From Nocardia arthritidis NBRC 100137 (GTDB taxonomy: Bacteria > Actinomycetota > Actinomycetes > Mycobacteriales > Mycobacteriaceae): DNA of 64,000 bases. The stretch's first letter is position 1. Every line of letters starts with the position of its first letter. The translations under genes and the position numbers were made by a program. The stretch is from positions 1-64,000 of the forward strand of contig NZ_BDBB01000044.1 of the NCBI RefSeq assembly GCF_001612765.1, read 5' to 3'. The notes under the pieces are model-generated. The model ran no database searches, was not told the origin of the DNA, and saw nothing but the letters and a program-made list of their open reading frames with translations. Positions 8,754 to 16,488 of the stretch are shown one piece after another.

Positions 8754-9572
8754 ATGGGGTGGCTACTGATCGTTCTAGTGCTGATAGCGCTGATCGCCTT
8801 ACTGGCATGGCAGACACAGCGGCGCAAACAGCGCGAAGCCACTGAACTCGCCGACGCTCTCGCCGACGCCCGGCAAGTGAACGAACGTCTGGGGGGCCAG
8901 GTCTACAGCCTGTCGGGCGGCAACGACGCCGCCGTTCAGGCACTCGCCGACGCCTCCGAACGGCACCTCGCGGCCGGCGCACAACTCGACCAGGCCCGCA
9001 CGCCGACGCAGGCACGACTGGCGAAGCAGACCGCCCTGGAAGGGCTCTACTACATCAAGGCCGCGCGGACCGCGATGAACATGGACCCAGGCCCCCGGAT
9101 CGCCGCCCTCGACGGCCAGGACACCGCCGGACAGGTCACGGAGAAGCGAGTTGTCGAGTACGAGGGCAGGCGAATCGCGGCCGCACCCACTCCCTCGGCA
9201 TCGACGCCGAACTACTACCCCGGTGGCCGAGTGGCCGGGCGGCCGATACCCGCGGGGTGGTACTCCGAGCCCTGGTGGAAACCCGCGTTGATCGCCGGCG
9301 CGTGGGGCCTCGGCTCGACCTTGCTGTTCACATCCCTGTTCGCCGGGATGTCCGGAGTGGGCTACGGCGGAGACGGCTTCGAAAGCGGTTACGGCGAGGG
9401 TTTCCAAGACGGAATGGCCGCTGATGGGGGCCATGACGCGGGTGGCGACTACAACGGGGGGTACGACTCGGGCGGTGGCTACGACGGCGGCCGCGGCTAC
9501 GACGGCGGCGGCGGCTACGACGGCGGCAGCGGCTACGACGGCGGCAGCGGCTACGACGGCGGCGGCTTCTGA
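8754..9572 (+). CDS. Membrane protein with Gly/Tyr/Asp-rich tail
   Basis: A 272-residue protein preceded by GGAAGAGG. It has an N-terminal membrane anchor (LLIVLVLIALIALLAWQ), a coiled-coil-like helical section to about residue 120, the segment GWYSEPWWKPALIAGAWGLG followed by a second hydrophobic stretch, and a low-complexity tail built of GYDGG units. Related proteins with a Trp-rich segment before a second hydrophobic stretch and a Gly-rich end are common in actinobacteria, but I know of no assigned function. It is the last chromosomal gene before the tRNA used for integration. Confidence 0.7.
   Translation: MGWLLIVLVLIALIALLAWQTQRRKQREATELADALADARQVNERLGGQVYSLSGGNDAAVQALADASERHLAAGAQLDQARTPTQARLAKQTALEGLYYIKAARTAMNMDPGPRIAALDGQDTAGQVTEKRVVEYEGRRIAAAPTPSASTPNYYPGGRVAGRPIPAGWYSEPWWKPALIAGAWGLGSTLLFTSLFAGMSGVGYGGDGFESGYGEGFQDGMAADGGHDAGGDYNGGYDSGGGYDGGRGYDGGGGYDGGSGYDGGSGYDGGGF
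9477..9568 (+). repeat. In-gene tandem repeats coding GYDGG
   Basis: Imperfect 15- to 18-bp units (GGCTACGACGGCGGC and variants) are repeated at the 3' end of the preceding gene and encode G-Y-D-G-G blocks. They are a likely site of replication slippage. They are not CRISPR: the units abut and there are no spacers. Confidence 0.75.
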
Positions 9573-9662
9573 TCGCTCGCGGTATCCCCACGACAGCGAT
9601 GCGGCTTCCGAGCCTCCCACCCGGTAGACTGCGAACGTCCCGGGCGGGCCGAGCCCACCCAC

Positions 9663-9735
9663 GCCTTCGTAGCTCAGGGGATAGAGCACCGCTCTCCTAA
9701 AGCGGGTGTCGCAGGTTCGAATCCTGCCGAGGGCA
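9663..9735 (+). tRNA. tRNA-Arg (anticodon CCT)
   Basis: A complete cloverleaf: acceptor stem GCCTTCG/CGAGGGC (one T-G pair), D arm GCTC/GAGC, anticodon stem CCGCT/AGCGG with loop CTCCTAA (anticodon CCT, reads AGG), T arm GCAGG-TTCGAAT-CCTGC, and discriminator A. CCA is not encoded. Its 3' 48 bases are also found at 23193, which marks this gene as the integration target; the copy here is the intact one. Confidence 0.95.
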
Positions 9736-9736
9736 C
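9688..9736 (+). repeat. attL core: 3' half of tRNA-Arg
   Basis: 49 bp, from the anticodon stem to one base past the discriminator, identical to 23193-23241. The direct repeat bounds the AICE. The int gene lies immediately inside and reads towards the tRNA, the usual arrangement for tRNA-targeted tyrosine integrases. Confidence 0.92.
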
Positions 9737-9750
9737 AACATCGACGCAGG

Positions 9751-10965
9751 TCAAGCCGTATCCCTGTCCTCGTCGCTGACCGAGTAACCCGGTCGGGTAC
9801 GCAGTGAGTACGCAGTGGCGAAATCAGTACGCGCGGCATCGAGCCGGGCAGCTACGTCGTCCAGATCGTCATCGAACAAGTCGGCGTAGTAGTCCAGCGT
9901 GGTACTCGGCTTGTCGTGACCCAGCATCCTTTGCAGCGCGAGCACCGACGCACCCTGTGATACCGCGAGCGAAGCCGCTGTGTGCCGCAACTCGTGAGGG
10001 GTCAGCCCATCCAACCCAGCCGCCTTCGCTGCCCTGTCCCACCAGGAGCGCCGCATATTGCGTACACGAAGCACGGCACCCCGCCGAGATGTGAAGACCT
10101 CGGCGTCAGGGCGACGACCAGCCAGATGCTGTTTCAGCGGTTCAGCCAGGAATGCCGGGAACGGCACGCTCCGCCGCTGATGGTCCTTTGGTGCCTTCGT
10201 CACCAGCACCCCGTCGACCTCGGTGATGGTGCGCTCAATCTGCAAGCGGCGACGTCGCAACGACACTGCCGACACCTGTAAGCCTGCCAGTTCAGCGAAT
10301 CGCAGGCCGCAGTAGGCAAGCACCATCACCGTCAGCCAGTCACCGCCAGCGTTTTCGGCCAACCGTTCGACCTCCACGCCCGACAAGTACCGGCGCTTGG
10401 CAAGTCGCTGCTTGGGCCGATCCACAGTGCCGCAGGGATTCACAGCGATCCGGCGCGTGATCACCGCGTGGTCACATATCTGCGAGAACACGCCGAGATT
10501 CTTCCGAACGGTGCCACCGGCAGCTCCATTGTTCACCTGCTCAGTGACCCATTCTTGGATGTCGTCGTGCGCCAGATCAGCGAGCCGTACATTCCCCCAG
10601 CGAGGCAGAATGTGCCGCTCCACCACGGACTTGTACCGCGAAAGCGTCGACTTCTCCCATGACGGATGGCTCGCCAGCCACGCTCGAGCCACAACATCGA
10701 CGGTCACCCGACCCGCCGAAGGTGGCGCATGAACACCGGAAACTACCGCCGCGGTCTGTCCATCCAACCACGCCTGGGCATCAGTCTTACGAGCAAATCG
10801 CTTGGTGTGCTCTTCGCCCCTGCCGTCGACATACCTTGCACGCCAACGCTTTCCCTTTCCATTCAGCTTGGAAGGAATACGCAGAACTGTACCGTCCGGC
10901 TGCCGTTCATCCTTAGTCCACAAGTCTTCTACGCCCGCACGGCGATTCCGACGAACCTTACTCAT
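9751..10965 (-). CDS. int: Tyrosine site-specific integrase of the AICE
   Basis: A 404-residue tyrosine recombinase that inserts the element into, and with Xis excises it from, the tRNA-Arg gene. It has an N-terminal arm-binding domain (ending about residue 75), a core-binding SAM-like domain (about 88-180) and a C-terminal catalytic domain. The expected residues are present: R222 (YCGLRFAEL), H324 and R327 (TPHELRHTAASLA), H350 (MLGHDKPSTT) and the nucleophile Y359 or Y360 (LDYYADLF). The ATG overlaps the xis stop (ATGA), so the two are translationally coupled. Its 3' end carries one copy of a 20-bp sequence also present near the right attachment site. Confidence 0.93.
   Translation of the reverse strand: MSKVRRNRRAGVEDLWTKDERQPDGTVLRIPSKLNGKGKRWRARYVDGRGEEHTKRFARKTDAQAWLDGQTAAVVSGVHAPPSAGRVTVDVVARAWLASHPSWEKSTLSRYKSVVERHILPRWGNVRLADLAHDDIQEWVTEQVNNGAAGGTVRKNLGVFSQICDHAVITRRIAVNPCGTVDRPKQRLAKRRYLSGVEVERLAENAGGDWLTVMVLAYCGLRFAELAGLQVSAVSLRRRRLQIERTITEVDGVLVTKAPKDHQRRSVPFPAFLAEPLKQHLAGRRPDAEVFTSRRGAVLRVRNMRRSWWDRAAKAAGLDGLTPHELRHTAASLAVSQGASVLALQRMLGHDKPSTTLDYYADLFDDDLDDVAARLDAARTDFATAYSLRTRPGYSVSDEDRDTA
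9796..9815 (+). repeat. Candidate integrase arm site, left copy
   Basis: GGTACGCAGTGAGTACGCAG occurs identically and in the same orientation at 23063-23082, so one copy lies just inside each attachment core. It contains two GTACGCAG octamers 11 bp apart, a layout typical of arm-type sites bound by integrase N-terminal domains. Here it overlaps the int coding end. Confidence 0.5.
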
Positions 10966-11186
10966 GCTGCATCACGCAATGTCGCCGCTTCCTGCTCTTC
11001 GATCCAAGCCAGGACGACCGACTTGCGCCAGACACGGCGACGTGCGCCGAGCTTGAAACTGGCAGGACCGCGGCCAACATGCGCCCACCAACGCCACGTG
11101 GCCGCCGGGATACCAGTCAGGACCTCGCAGTCCTTGGCCCGCAGATACTCTTCGTTCTCCACCACGGCTCCCCTCCTCTGCTGCAT
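10962..11186 (-). CDS. xis: Excisionase (MerR-like HTH)
   Basis: A 74-residue small basic protein with a winged-helix excisionase domain: EYLRAKDCEVLTGIPAATWRWWAHVGRGP, then the wing SFKLGARRRVWRKSVVLAWIEEQ. This form is typical of AICE Xis proteins that bend attachment DNA to drive excision. It sits between rep and int, with its stop overlapping the int ATG. A later GTG at codon 8 or 9 is an alternative start, because the first residues (MQQRRGAV) are not conserved in the family. Confidence 0.85.
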   Translation of the reverse strand: MQQRRGAVVENEEYLRAKDCEVLTGIPAATWRWWAHVGRGPASFKLGARRRVWRKSVVLAWIEEQEAATLRDAA

Positions 11187-11208
11187 GCTAAATTGCCGAA
11201 TGTTCCTG

Positions 11209-12885
11209 CTATGCCGCTGTTCCTGCGGCGAGTAGGGCGGTGGTGTACTCCGCGCGCCATTTCGTGCGCTGGGCGATCGCGGCCAGGATCAAGTGATCCC
11301 GAGGCGGGGCGGACTGGTCACCGGGCTCGACCGGCCGGATGATCAGATGCGAGGTATCCGGCTTGTGGATGCCGACCGAGGCCAGCAGTTGCCGAACGAA
11401 TTCCGCCCGATCCGCCTTGTGATCCGGCAGCGTCTTCCCGGACCAGCGCCGGGACACCAGGACGCGACGTCCGGGCAGGCCGAGGGTGTCGCGGCGGTGT
11501 GCCTTGCCCTTGCAGCGGCCGGGAATGGTCTTGTCGCTGGCACCCTGCGGGACGATGCCGTAGCGCAGCCACACCGCGCACCGAGGCGAGCACGGCGTGT
11601 GCTGCAACTCCGCGTGCAACCGGTCGTAGTGGATCGCCGTCCGCGTCGACTCGGTCTCCAGCACTTCGCTGATCGACTTCGTCAGGTACTTCGTCACGTA
11701 CCCGATCGCCCGGTCGGCCTTCTGGCCGGGGATGTAGCCTTTCATGTGGCCGGGGTCCATGCGTTCGCCGAACCGCACCGTGTACGCCGGTTCCAGATCA
11801 TCCACCTCATCCAGCACGTCCAGGGCGTCGTCCCAGCCGGTCAACGCCTGCCCGGTGTCGGGGTCCACGAACGTCATGGCCCGGTAGTCCCACACCGGCA
11901 TCCGGTCACCCGAGTACACCTCGTTCTCCGGGTCGAAGTGCGGCCACCACACCTGGTGGTAGGTCGCCGCGGTGACCATCCGCAGAATTTCCCGGGAGAT
12001 CACACCCCGCAGCAGCAGGTGCAGGTGCGGCGCCCCGCGCTTCTGCGGTTCGACGGTGGCGAAGTACTGCACGTCGTATCCGACGCAGCGACGCAAGTTC
12101 TGAATCCAGCGGTCGACCAGCTTGGAGAAGAACACGATATCCCGCGCCGCCCGCGCGTAGTTGTACTCGTCGGGCCGACGCGGTGAACCGTCCGAGCACG
12201 GCTTACCCTCGGAATCCACCGCCCCGTCCTGGTTGATCGCACCGTAGGACGGCATGGTCAGCGTCACCATCATCGAGGACCGGTACCCGCCGATCACACG
12301 CCCGACCGTCGTGCGCTCCACCTTCTTACGCGGCAGGTTCGGCACGTCCTGCCGCCGCTTCGTCGAGCGTGAACGCCGCTTACGGTCGTTGGGCTCCAGT
12401 GGCGGGATGGGGCCACGGAACCCGGAGTCGCGGAGGTCGCGGTCGAGGCTGCCGACCAGCTCACCGATGGCATCAGCCATCTCGTCATCCCCGTCGTCGC
12501 GGGCTTGGCGGTACTGCTGGGCCAGGTCGGCGCGGGCGGTGAGCAACTCGGTTTGGGTGTCGGAGGGGTCGCGGGTTTCCTCGACCGGTTCGACTTCGGC
12601 GTGCCAGCCCTCCCGGCATTGAGTCATCCGCAGCCAGCGGGCCTTGTCCGCACACGGCTTGCACACCGAGGCGACGGTCGACTTGCACGGGGAGGCGACG
12701 TATTCGACCTTCCCGGTTCGCGGGTCGAACGAGCGCATCGTCACCGGCCGGGTGCAGACCCCGAACTTCTCGGCCGCGGCGTGGGCGACGTCGGTGAAGT
12801 TGGGGAGCGCACGCCGCTCAGCCGCCGTCTGGCGAACCGGAGCAGCCTCATTGTTTTCGTTGTCCAGGTCGATGGGCGTGGTCAT
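11209..12885 (-). CDS. repSA: RepSA-type rolling-circle replication initiator
   Basis: A 558-residue HUH endonuclease-like initiator of the AICE/Streptomyces plasmid Rep family. The HUH metal motif is HLHLLL (287-292). Tyrosines in GYVTKYLTK (Y396, Y400) supply the nicking nucleophile. An N-terminal Cys set (C44, C67, C75, C78, C90) and a C-terminal Cys/His cluster look zinc-binding. It would nick the element's origin after excision to start replication. Its start overlaps the upstream Spd-like gene by 4 bp (ATGA). The length fits the family. Confidence 0.88.
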   Translation of the reverse strand: MTTPIDLDNENNEAAPVRQTAAERRALPNFTDVAHAAAEKFGVCTRPVTMRSFDPRTGKVEYVASPCKSTVASVCKPCADKARWLRMTQCREGWHAEVEPVEETRDPSDTQTELLTARADLAQQYRQARDDGDDEMADAIGELVGSLDRDLRDSGFRGPIPPLEPNDRKRRSRSTKRRQDVPNLPRKKVERTTVGRVIGGYRSSMMVTLTMPSYGAINQDGAVDSEGKPCSDGSPRRPDEYNYARAARDIVFFSKLVDRWIQNLRRCVGYDVQYFATVEPQKRGAPHLHLLLRGVISREILRMVTAATYHQVWWPHFDPENEVYSGDRMPVWDYRAMTFVDPDTGQALTGWDDALDVLDEVDDLEPAYTVRFGERMDPGHMKGYIPGQKADRAIGYVTKYLTKSISEVLETESTRTAIHYDRLHAELQHTPCSPRCAVWLRYGIVPQGASDKTIPGRCKGKAHRRDTLGLPGRRVLVSRRWSGKTLPDHKADRAEFVRQLLASVGIHKPDTSHLIIRPVEPGDQSAPPRDHLILAAIAQRTKWRAEYTTALLAAGTAA

Positions 12886-13511
12886 GCCGCCTGCCCTCCT
12901 TTGGTCCAGTGGTCCACCCGCGGCAGGATGACGGTCTCGGCGAGCGAGTCCGAGCGGCGGAACGCCAACTCGACGGTGCCGGGGCCGGTGATGGTGGCGC
13001 GGCAGTCCAGGGCGCCGAAGGCGTGCGCCAGATGCGAGACCCGGTTTTCGAAGTCGGCCGGGCAGTGCCCGTCGAGCATCCGCACCCGAACCCGATCCGT
13101 GGTCGGGCCGATCTGGACCTCGAGCAGGCGGGGGATGAACGTGCGGTCACCGCGGTCGATGCTCAAGTGGCAGGCCCGCATCAGCTTGGCCCAGCGGCGC
13201 CGGTAGCGGAACCAGGTCAGGAACCGGGCACGTGCCCGGCGGGTAACCCATCGCTCGAACATCTCCGGACGCTGGATGCGCCAGGCGATGATCCCCGCGG
13301 CGGACAGCCCGGTCACCACGAGTGCCGCGATCGGTCCGTAGAAAGCGCCGGCCACGCAGGTGAGGACGATCGGAACGGAGACCACGGGCAACAGCAGTAG
13401 CCACCACAGGCCGAGCAGCGTTCCCCACAGCAGGTTGAGCAGGCCGAGCGCGAACAGGTCGAAGGCGTCCAAGCGCGTGGTTTTGCGGATGGAGACAGTC
13501 TTGGTGGTCAT
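12882..13511 (-). CDS. Spd-like membrane protein of the transfer operon
   Basis: A 209-residue protein starting at MTTKTVSIRKTT, overlapping the upstream stop (ATGA). A short basic N-terminus is followed by two or three membrane segments (LLNLLWGTLLGLWWLLLLP; PIVLTCVAGAFYG; IAALVVTGLSAAGIIAWRI) and a basic cytosolic tail (TRRARARFLTWFRYRRRWAK). In AICEs and Streptomyces plasmids, proteins of this shape next to rep and tra are spread (Spd) proteins needed for plasmid movement between hyphal compartments. The Spd role is inferred from context and topology, not from a diagnostic motif. Confidence 0.6.
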   Translation of the reverse strand: MTTKTVSIRKTTRLDAFDLFALGLLNLLWGTLLGLWWLLLLPVVSVPIVLTCVAGAFYGPIAALVVTGLSAAGIIAWRIQRPEMFERWVTRRARARFLTWFRYRRRWAKLMRACHLSIDRGDRTFIPRLLEVQIGPTTDRVRVRMLDGHCPADFENRVSHLAHAFGALDCRATITGPGTVELAFRRSDSLAETVILPRVDHWTKGGQAA

Positions 13512-13687
13512 CGGTCGGACTCCGAGGTAGAGGGATCGAAGAGGGTCAGTTGGTCGCGGCACTCCCAGCGCGGCAGGTCCCGGGCCTTGCCGGTGCGACG
13601 CCGCTTGGACTTGGCGACCTGCTCGGCCGCCGCCGTGACGATCGGATTCGGTCGCCGCGCGGAGCCGCTGGCTGTGTCGCCGCTCAT
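13508..13687 (-). CDS. Small hypothetical protein in transfer operon
   Basis: 59 residues (MSGDTASGSARRPNPIV...), starting inside the methyltransferase stop (ATGA) and ending inside the next gene's start. It is basic in the middle (KSKRRRTGKARDLPRW) and ends CRDQLTLFDPSTSESDR. The LTLFDP near the C-terminus resembles a clamp-binding-like peptide (QLTLF), which would suggest contact with the DNA polymerase beta clamp; that is only a guess. No known domain. Tight overlap on both sides supports it as real. Confidence 0.55.
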   Translation of the reverse strand: MSGDTASGSARRPNPIVTAAAEQVAKSKRRRTGKARDLPRWECRDQLTLFDPSTSESDR

Positions 13688-14361
13688 GCCACACCCACTT
13701 CCGGCGTGCCGGTGAGGGCGGTGAGCATGTGTCGGCCGAGGTGTTCGGTGTAGGCGGGTGGGATCGCCAGCGACAGTTCCTGGCCGGTCATCCAGTCGAT
13801 GCCCATGCACGCCGGACCCGCCCACGAACCGACATCACCAGTGATCGAGACGTGGTTTCCGGCGTCGAAAGCGTGGCGCCGCCGCTTGGTGCTGGTGCGC
13901 GCGGTGTGGGCGGGATGCCACGGCACCGGCGGCAGCAACGGCACACGCGGGTCGATGGCGAACTTACGATGCCGGTAGGTCCGAAGCCCGAACATGCTGC
14001 CGCACAACACGACATCCGCGCGCATGCTCGCGCCCATGACGTTCTCCACCACCCACGCCACCGGCCCCGCGGCCAGCCGTTCGAGTGTCGCCTCCAGCAG
14101 CCACCCCGAACCGTCGACACCCGCGCGGGCCGCCAGCGGGGTGTGGTCGTGGCACGGTGGCGAGGCGGCGACCACGTCGAACTCGTGGCCGTGCGCGTCC
14201 AGGAACTCCAACGCGTCGGACTGGTGGAACTCGAACGGGTAACGCGGTTGCGGGCGGATGTCCACGCCCACGACCTCGAAGCCCGCCCGGTGATAGCCCA
14301 TGCTCGCCCCACCGGCACCGCAGTACAGGTCCAGCAGCCGAGGACGCCGTGTCGTGTTCAT
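13684..14361 (-). CDS. C5-cytosine DNA methyltransferase
   Basis: A 225-residue SAM-dependent methyltransferase of the Dcm family. Motif I is LLDLYCGAGGASMGY at residues ~9-23, VVGVDIRPQ follows as motif II, and the catalytic Pro-Cys is in AASPPCHDHTPL (motif IV). WVVENVMGA is motif VI (ENV). No companion restriction gene is nearby, so it probably protects the element from host restriction or adjusts its own DNA. It is shorter than classical Dcm enzymes, so the target-recognition region is reduced, as in phage and AICE versions. The start at 14361 overlaps the preceding stop. Confidence 0.85.
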   Translation of the reverse strand: MNTTRRPRLLDLYCGAGGASMGYHRAGFEVVGVDIRPQPRYPFEFHQSDALEFLDAHGHEFDVVAASPPCHDHTPLAARAGVDGSGWLLEATLERLAAGPVAWVVENVMGASMRADVVLCGSMFGLRTYRHRKFAIDPRVPLLPPVPWHPAHTARTSTKRRRHAFDAGNHVSITGDVGSWAGPACMGIDWMTGQELSLAIPPAYTEHLGRHMLTALTGTPEVGVA

Positions 14362-14537
14362 GCCGCCCAATCCCCGCCGTCGAAGTCGTCGTCGCTGTTG
14401 TCCCACAGCGGGACAACCCCGGTCTCCACCAGCAGATGCGCGGCGATCGCAGCCGAGCCCAACCCGGAACGCTCCAAGCGGCAGCGGCGCCGGGCCGCCA
14501 GGTCGATGACGTTGTCGTCGTAGTGGTGGTCGCTCAT
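14358..14537 (-). CDS. Small hypothetical protein in transfer operon
   Basis: 59 residues beginning MSDHHYDDNVIDLAARRRC and ending in an acidic stretch (WDNSDDDFDGGDWAA). No recognised domain. It starts within the stop of the upstream Cys-rich gene and ends within the methyltransferase start, both by 4-bp ATGA overlaps. This supports a genuine coupled cistron, but I cannot assign a function. Confidence 0.55.
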   Translation of the reverse strand: MSDHHYDDNVIDLAARRRCRLERSGLGSAAIAAHLLVETGVVPLWDNSDDDFDGGDWAA

Positions 14538-14863
14538 GGCTGGGCCTCGATCTCGGGGACGCCGCACACCTCGCAGGTGCGGGAACGGGTGGAAGTGCCC
14601 AGCGCCCACACCGTGGTGCGCCAGGACTCAGGAAAGGAATGACCGTGCTCGACGCACCGGTTGGTGGCCTGGCAGCCGTCGCAGACGACGCGGTCGCCGT
14701 CGTAGACCCAGCCGACACCGCCCGCGGAATGGACGGTCAGATACGCGATGGCCTGGGTGATGGAGTCGAAGCAGACCGCTTCGTTCTCGCCCTCGGTGTA
14801 GTGGTCGCCGCAGGTATCGCAGTAGACGACCACGTGCTGTTCGATGACCAGCCCGCGTTTCAC
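14534..14863 (-). CDS. Cys-rich putative zinc-binding protein
   Basis: A 109-residue protein with three CxxC pairs: YCDTCGDHY (residues ~14-22), VVCDGCQATNRC (~58-69) and RTCEVCGVPE (~96-105), plus His residues between. This pattern fits zinc ribbons or treble-clef knuckles, but no named family was recognised. It follows the translocase gene with a 4-bp overlap. A nucleic-acid or protein adaptor role in transfer is possible, without direct support. Confidence 0.6.
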   Translation of the reverse strand: MKRGLVIEQHVVVYCDTCGDHYTEGENEAVCFDSITQAIAYLTVHSAGGVGWVYDGDRVVCDGCQATNRCVEHGHSFPESWRTTVWALGTSTRSRTCEVCGVPEIEAQP

Positions 14864-16185
14864 GCCGCCACCGGCCCGTCTTCAGGCTCATCACCCAGGT
14901 CGTCGGGGTCGAAGCCGCTGTAATCCTCAGCAGGCCCAGCGATTTCCGGAGCGGGCGAGTAGGCGTCCACGATGGCGTCGATGTCGTCGTCGGAGACGAA
15001 GAACGCCCGCACCCGCACGAACTCGCTTGTGCCGTCCTCACCGACGTAGCCGACACCCGGCGTCAGGTCGGAGATCTCGTCACAGCGTGCACCACGGTCG
15101 CGGGCGCCTTGCCCGTGGACCATCGCGCTCTGGGTGGGTTCGTCCAGCCGGAGGCCGATGCGGACGGGGAACAGTTGCCGGTTGGGCATCGTCTCCTTCG
15201 ACGGGTCCTGCAACGCCGCGACCACGCTCACCGCCGCCGCCCGACCCTGCGACAACAACAGCCCCGTCAGGCGCCGGAACTCTTGCTGCTCCTCCCGGGT
15301 GGCGTACGACGACAGGGAGGCGGCTTCGTCGATGATGATCAGGATCAGCGGCTCATCCGTGGAGGGGACGATCTTGCGCAGACCCGCCGCGCGCATCCTG
15401 GCGAGGCGTTCGCGCATCAGCTCGACGGCTTCGTTGAGCATGGCGAGGATGGTGGTGTTGTCGGTGGCGAAGCGGACGAACAACCGGTTTTCGCCCTTGC
15501 CGAACTCCGCGCCGCCCTTCGGATCGGCCAGATACAGGTCCACCAATCCGGCACGGATCGCGGGACCGAGTGCGGCGATGATCGACCACAGCACCGAGCC
15601 CTTCCCCGAACCGGTGGCACCGGCCAGCAGGATGTGTCCGTAGAGCACCCGCACCCGCCAGGTGTCGAAGTCTTCGGTCACGCCGACCGGAACCGCTTCC
15701 AGGTCCACACCCGCCGCGGAGACCGAGCCCGGCAGGACGGCGGTGTCGGCGAGGGTGTCGAACACCCGCAGTTCGAGACGGACCACCCCCGGGTGCGGGA
15801 ACACCACCCGCACCTCCGGCACACCCAGGACCTGGCACAGGGCGTCGCGGGTTTCGTCCTTGCACCAGTCATTGCGAGTCTGACCCGACAGCATCAACAG
15901 ATCCACCTGAAGGCCGTAGTCGGTGTACACCCAGTCCTCCAGCACCGGGAAACCGGTCTCGACCGACCCGAGCTTCAGCGCCAAGAACATCCGCGGACGC
16001 TGCTCGGGATCAGCGATCACCAACACCGCCGTCCGCAGCTCCACCGGAGCAGCCGCAACGACCTCACCGACAGCACCAGCCGGTCGGATATCCGAGCCAC
16101 GTGCGGCGATCGAGCGCAGCCACCACCACGCCGACGCGCCCGTGCACATCCCACCGGCGAGCATCACCGTTCCCGCGACACTCAT
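14860..16185 (-). CDS. traSA: FtsK/SpoIIIE-type DNA translocase (TraSA-like)
   Basis: A 441-residue ATP-driven double-stranded DNA pump that alone mediates conjugation in AICEs. It has an N-terminal membrane segment (MSVAGTVMLAGGMCTGASAWWW), Walker A GATGSGKGS (residues 189-197), Walker B LILIIIDEAA (279-288), and the sensor-like segment VVAALQDPSKETMP. The start at 16185 (TGATG with the upstream stop) is preferred over an upstream in-frame ATG at 16314, which lies wholly inside the previous gene. It would assemble as a hexameric pore at hyphal tips and bind short repeats in the element (clt); candidate sites are noted near 20 kb. Confidence 0.9.
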   Translation of the reverse strand: MSVAGTVMLAGGMCTGASAWWWLRSIAARGSDIRPAGAVGEVVAAAPVELRTAVLVIADPEQRPRMFLALKLGSVETGFPVLEDWVYTDYGLQVDLLMLSGQTRNDWCKDETRDALCQVLGVPEVRVVFPHPGVVRLELRVFDTLADTAVLPGSVSAAGVDLEAVPVGVTEDFDTWRVRVLYGHILLAGATGSGKGSVLWSIIAALGPAIRAGLVDLYLADPKGGAEFGKGENRLFVRFATDNTTILAMLNEAVELMRERLARMRAAGLRKIVPSTDEPLILIIIDEAASLSSYATREEQQEFRRLTGLLLSQGRAAAVSVVAALQDPSKETMPNRQLFPVRIGLRLDEPTQSAMVHGQGARDRGARCDEISDLTPGVGYVGEDGTSEFVRVRAFFVSDDDIDAIVDAYSPAPEIAGPAEDYSGFDPDDLGDEPEDGPVAA

Positions 16186-16487
16186 CAGAACCCCCCACCT
16201 TCCCGGCCACGCTCCAACTCGCAGAACAATCGGCACCCCTCCGGCGCCGGAGATGCCGGGGCCATCTCGACCTCCGACCGGCCCGGCCCGGAGTCCTCGC
16301 AGAACATCACGCACCCACGCGAGGCCGGAGCCGGACTCGTCGGGGTGGCCGCCACCGCGGAGGACGCAGCGGCCGGGACAACCGGAGCCGGAGTATCCGA
16401 AGGCCGGTCCACCAGCACCCCGACCCCGGCCAGCACGGTCACCAGCGCGGAAACACCCGTCGCCACAGCAGGAACAAAAGCAGTCAT
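16185..16487 (-). CDS. Membrane-anchored protein with two CxxFCE motifs
   Basis: A 100-residue protein: one N-terminal membrane segment (VPAVATGVSALVTVLAGVGVLV), an Ala/Pro-rich spacer, and two copies of a Cys motif, GCVMFCEDSG and GCRLFCELER, about 25 residues apart. Two matched Cys pairs suggest metal binding or disulfide formation outside the membrane. I do not recognise the family. The start at 16487 is supported by the 1-bp TGATG coupling to traSA downstream and the 1-bp gap from the DUF2637 gene. Confidence 0.6.
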   Translation of the reverse strand: MTAFVPAVATGVSALVTVLAGVGVLVDRPSDTPAPVVPAAASSAVAATPTSPAPASRGCVMFCEDSGPGRSEVEMAPASPAPEGCRLFCELERGREGGGF

Positions 16488-16488
16488 C

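Noticed and set aside
9477..9568. Possible CRISPR-like array
   Set aside because: The repeats are contiguous 15-18 bp coding units for GYDGG with no spacers and no cas genes nearby.
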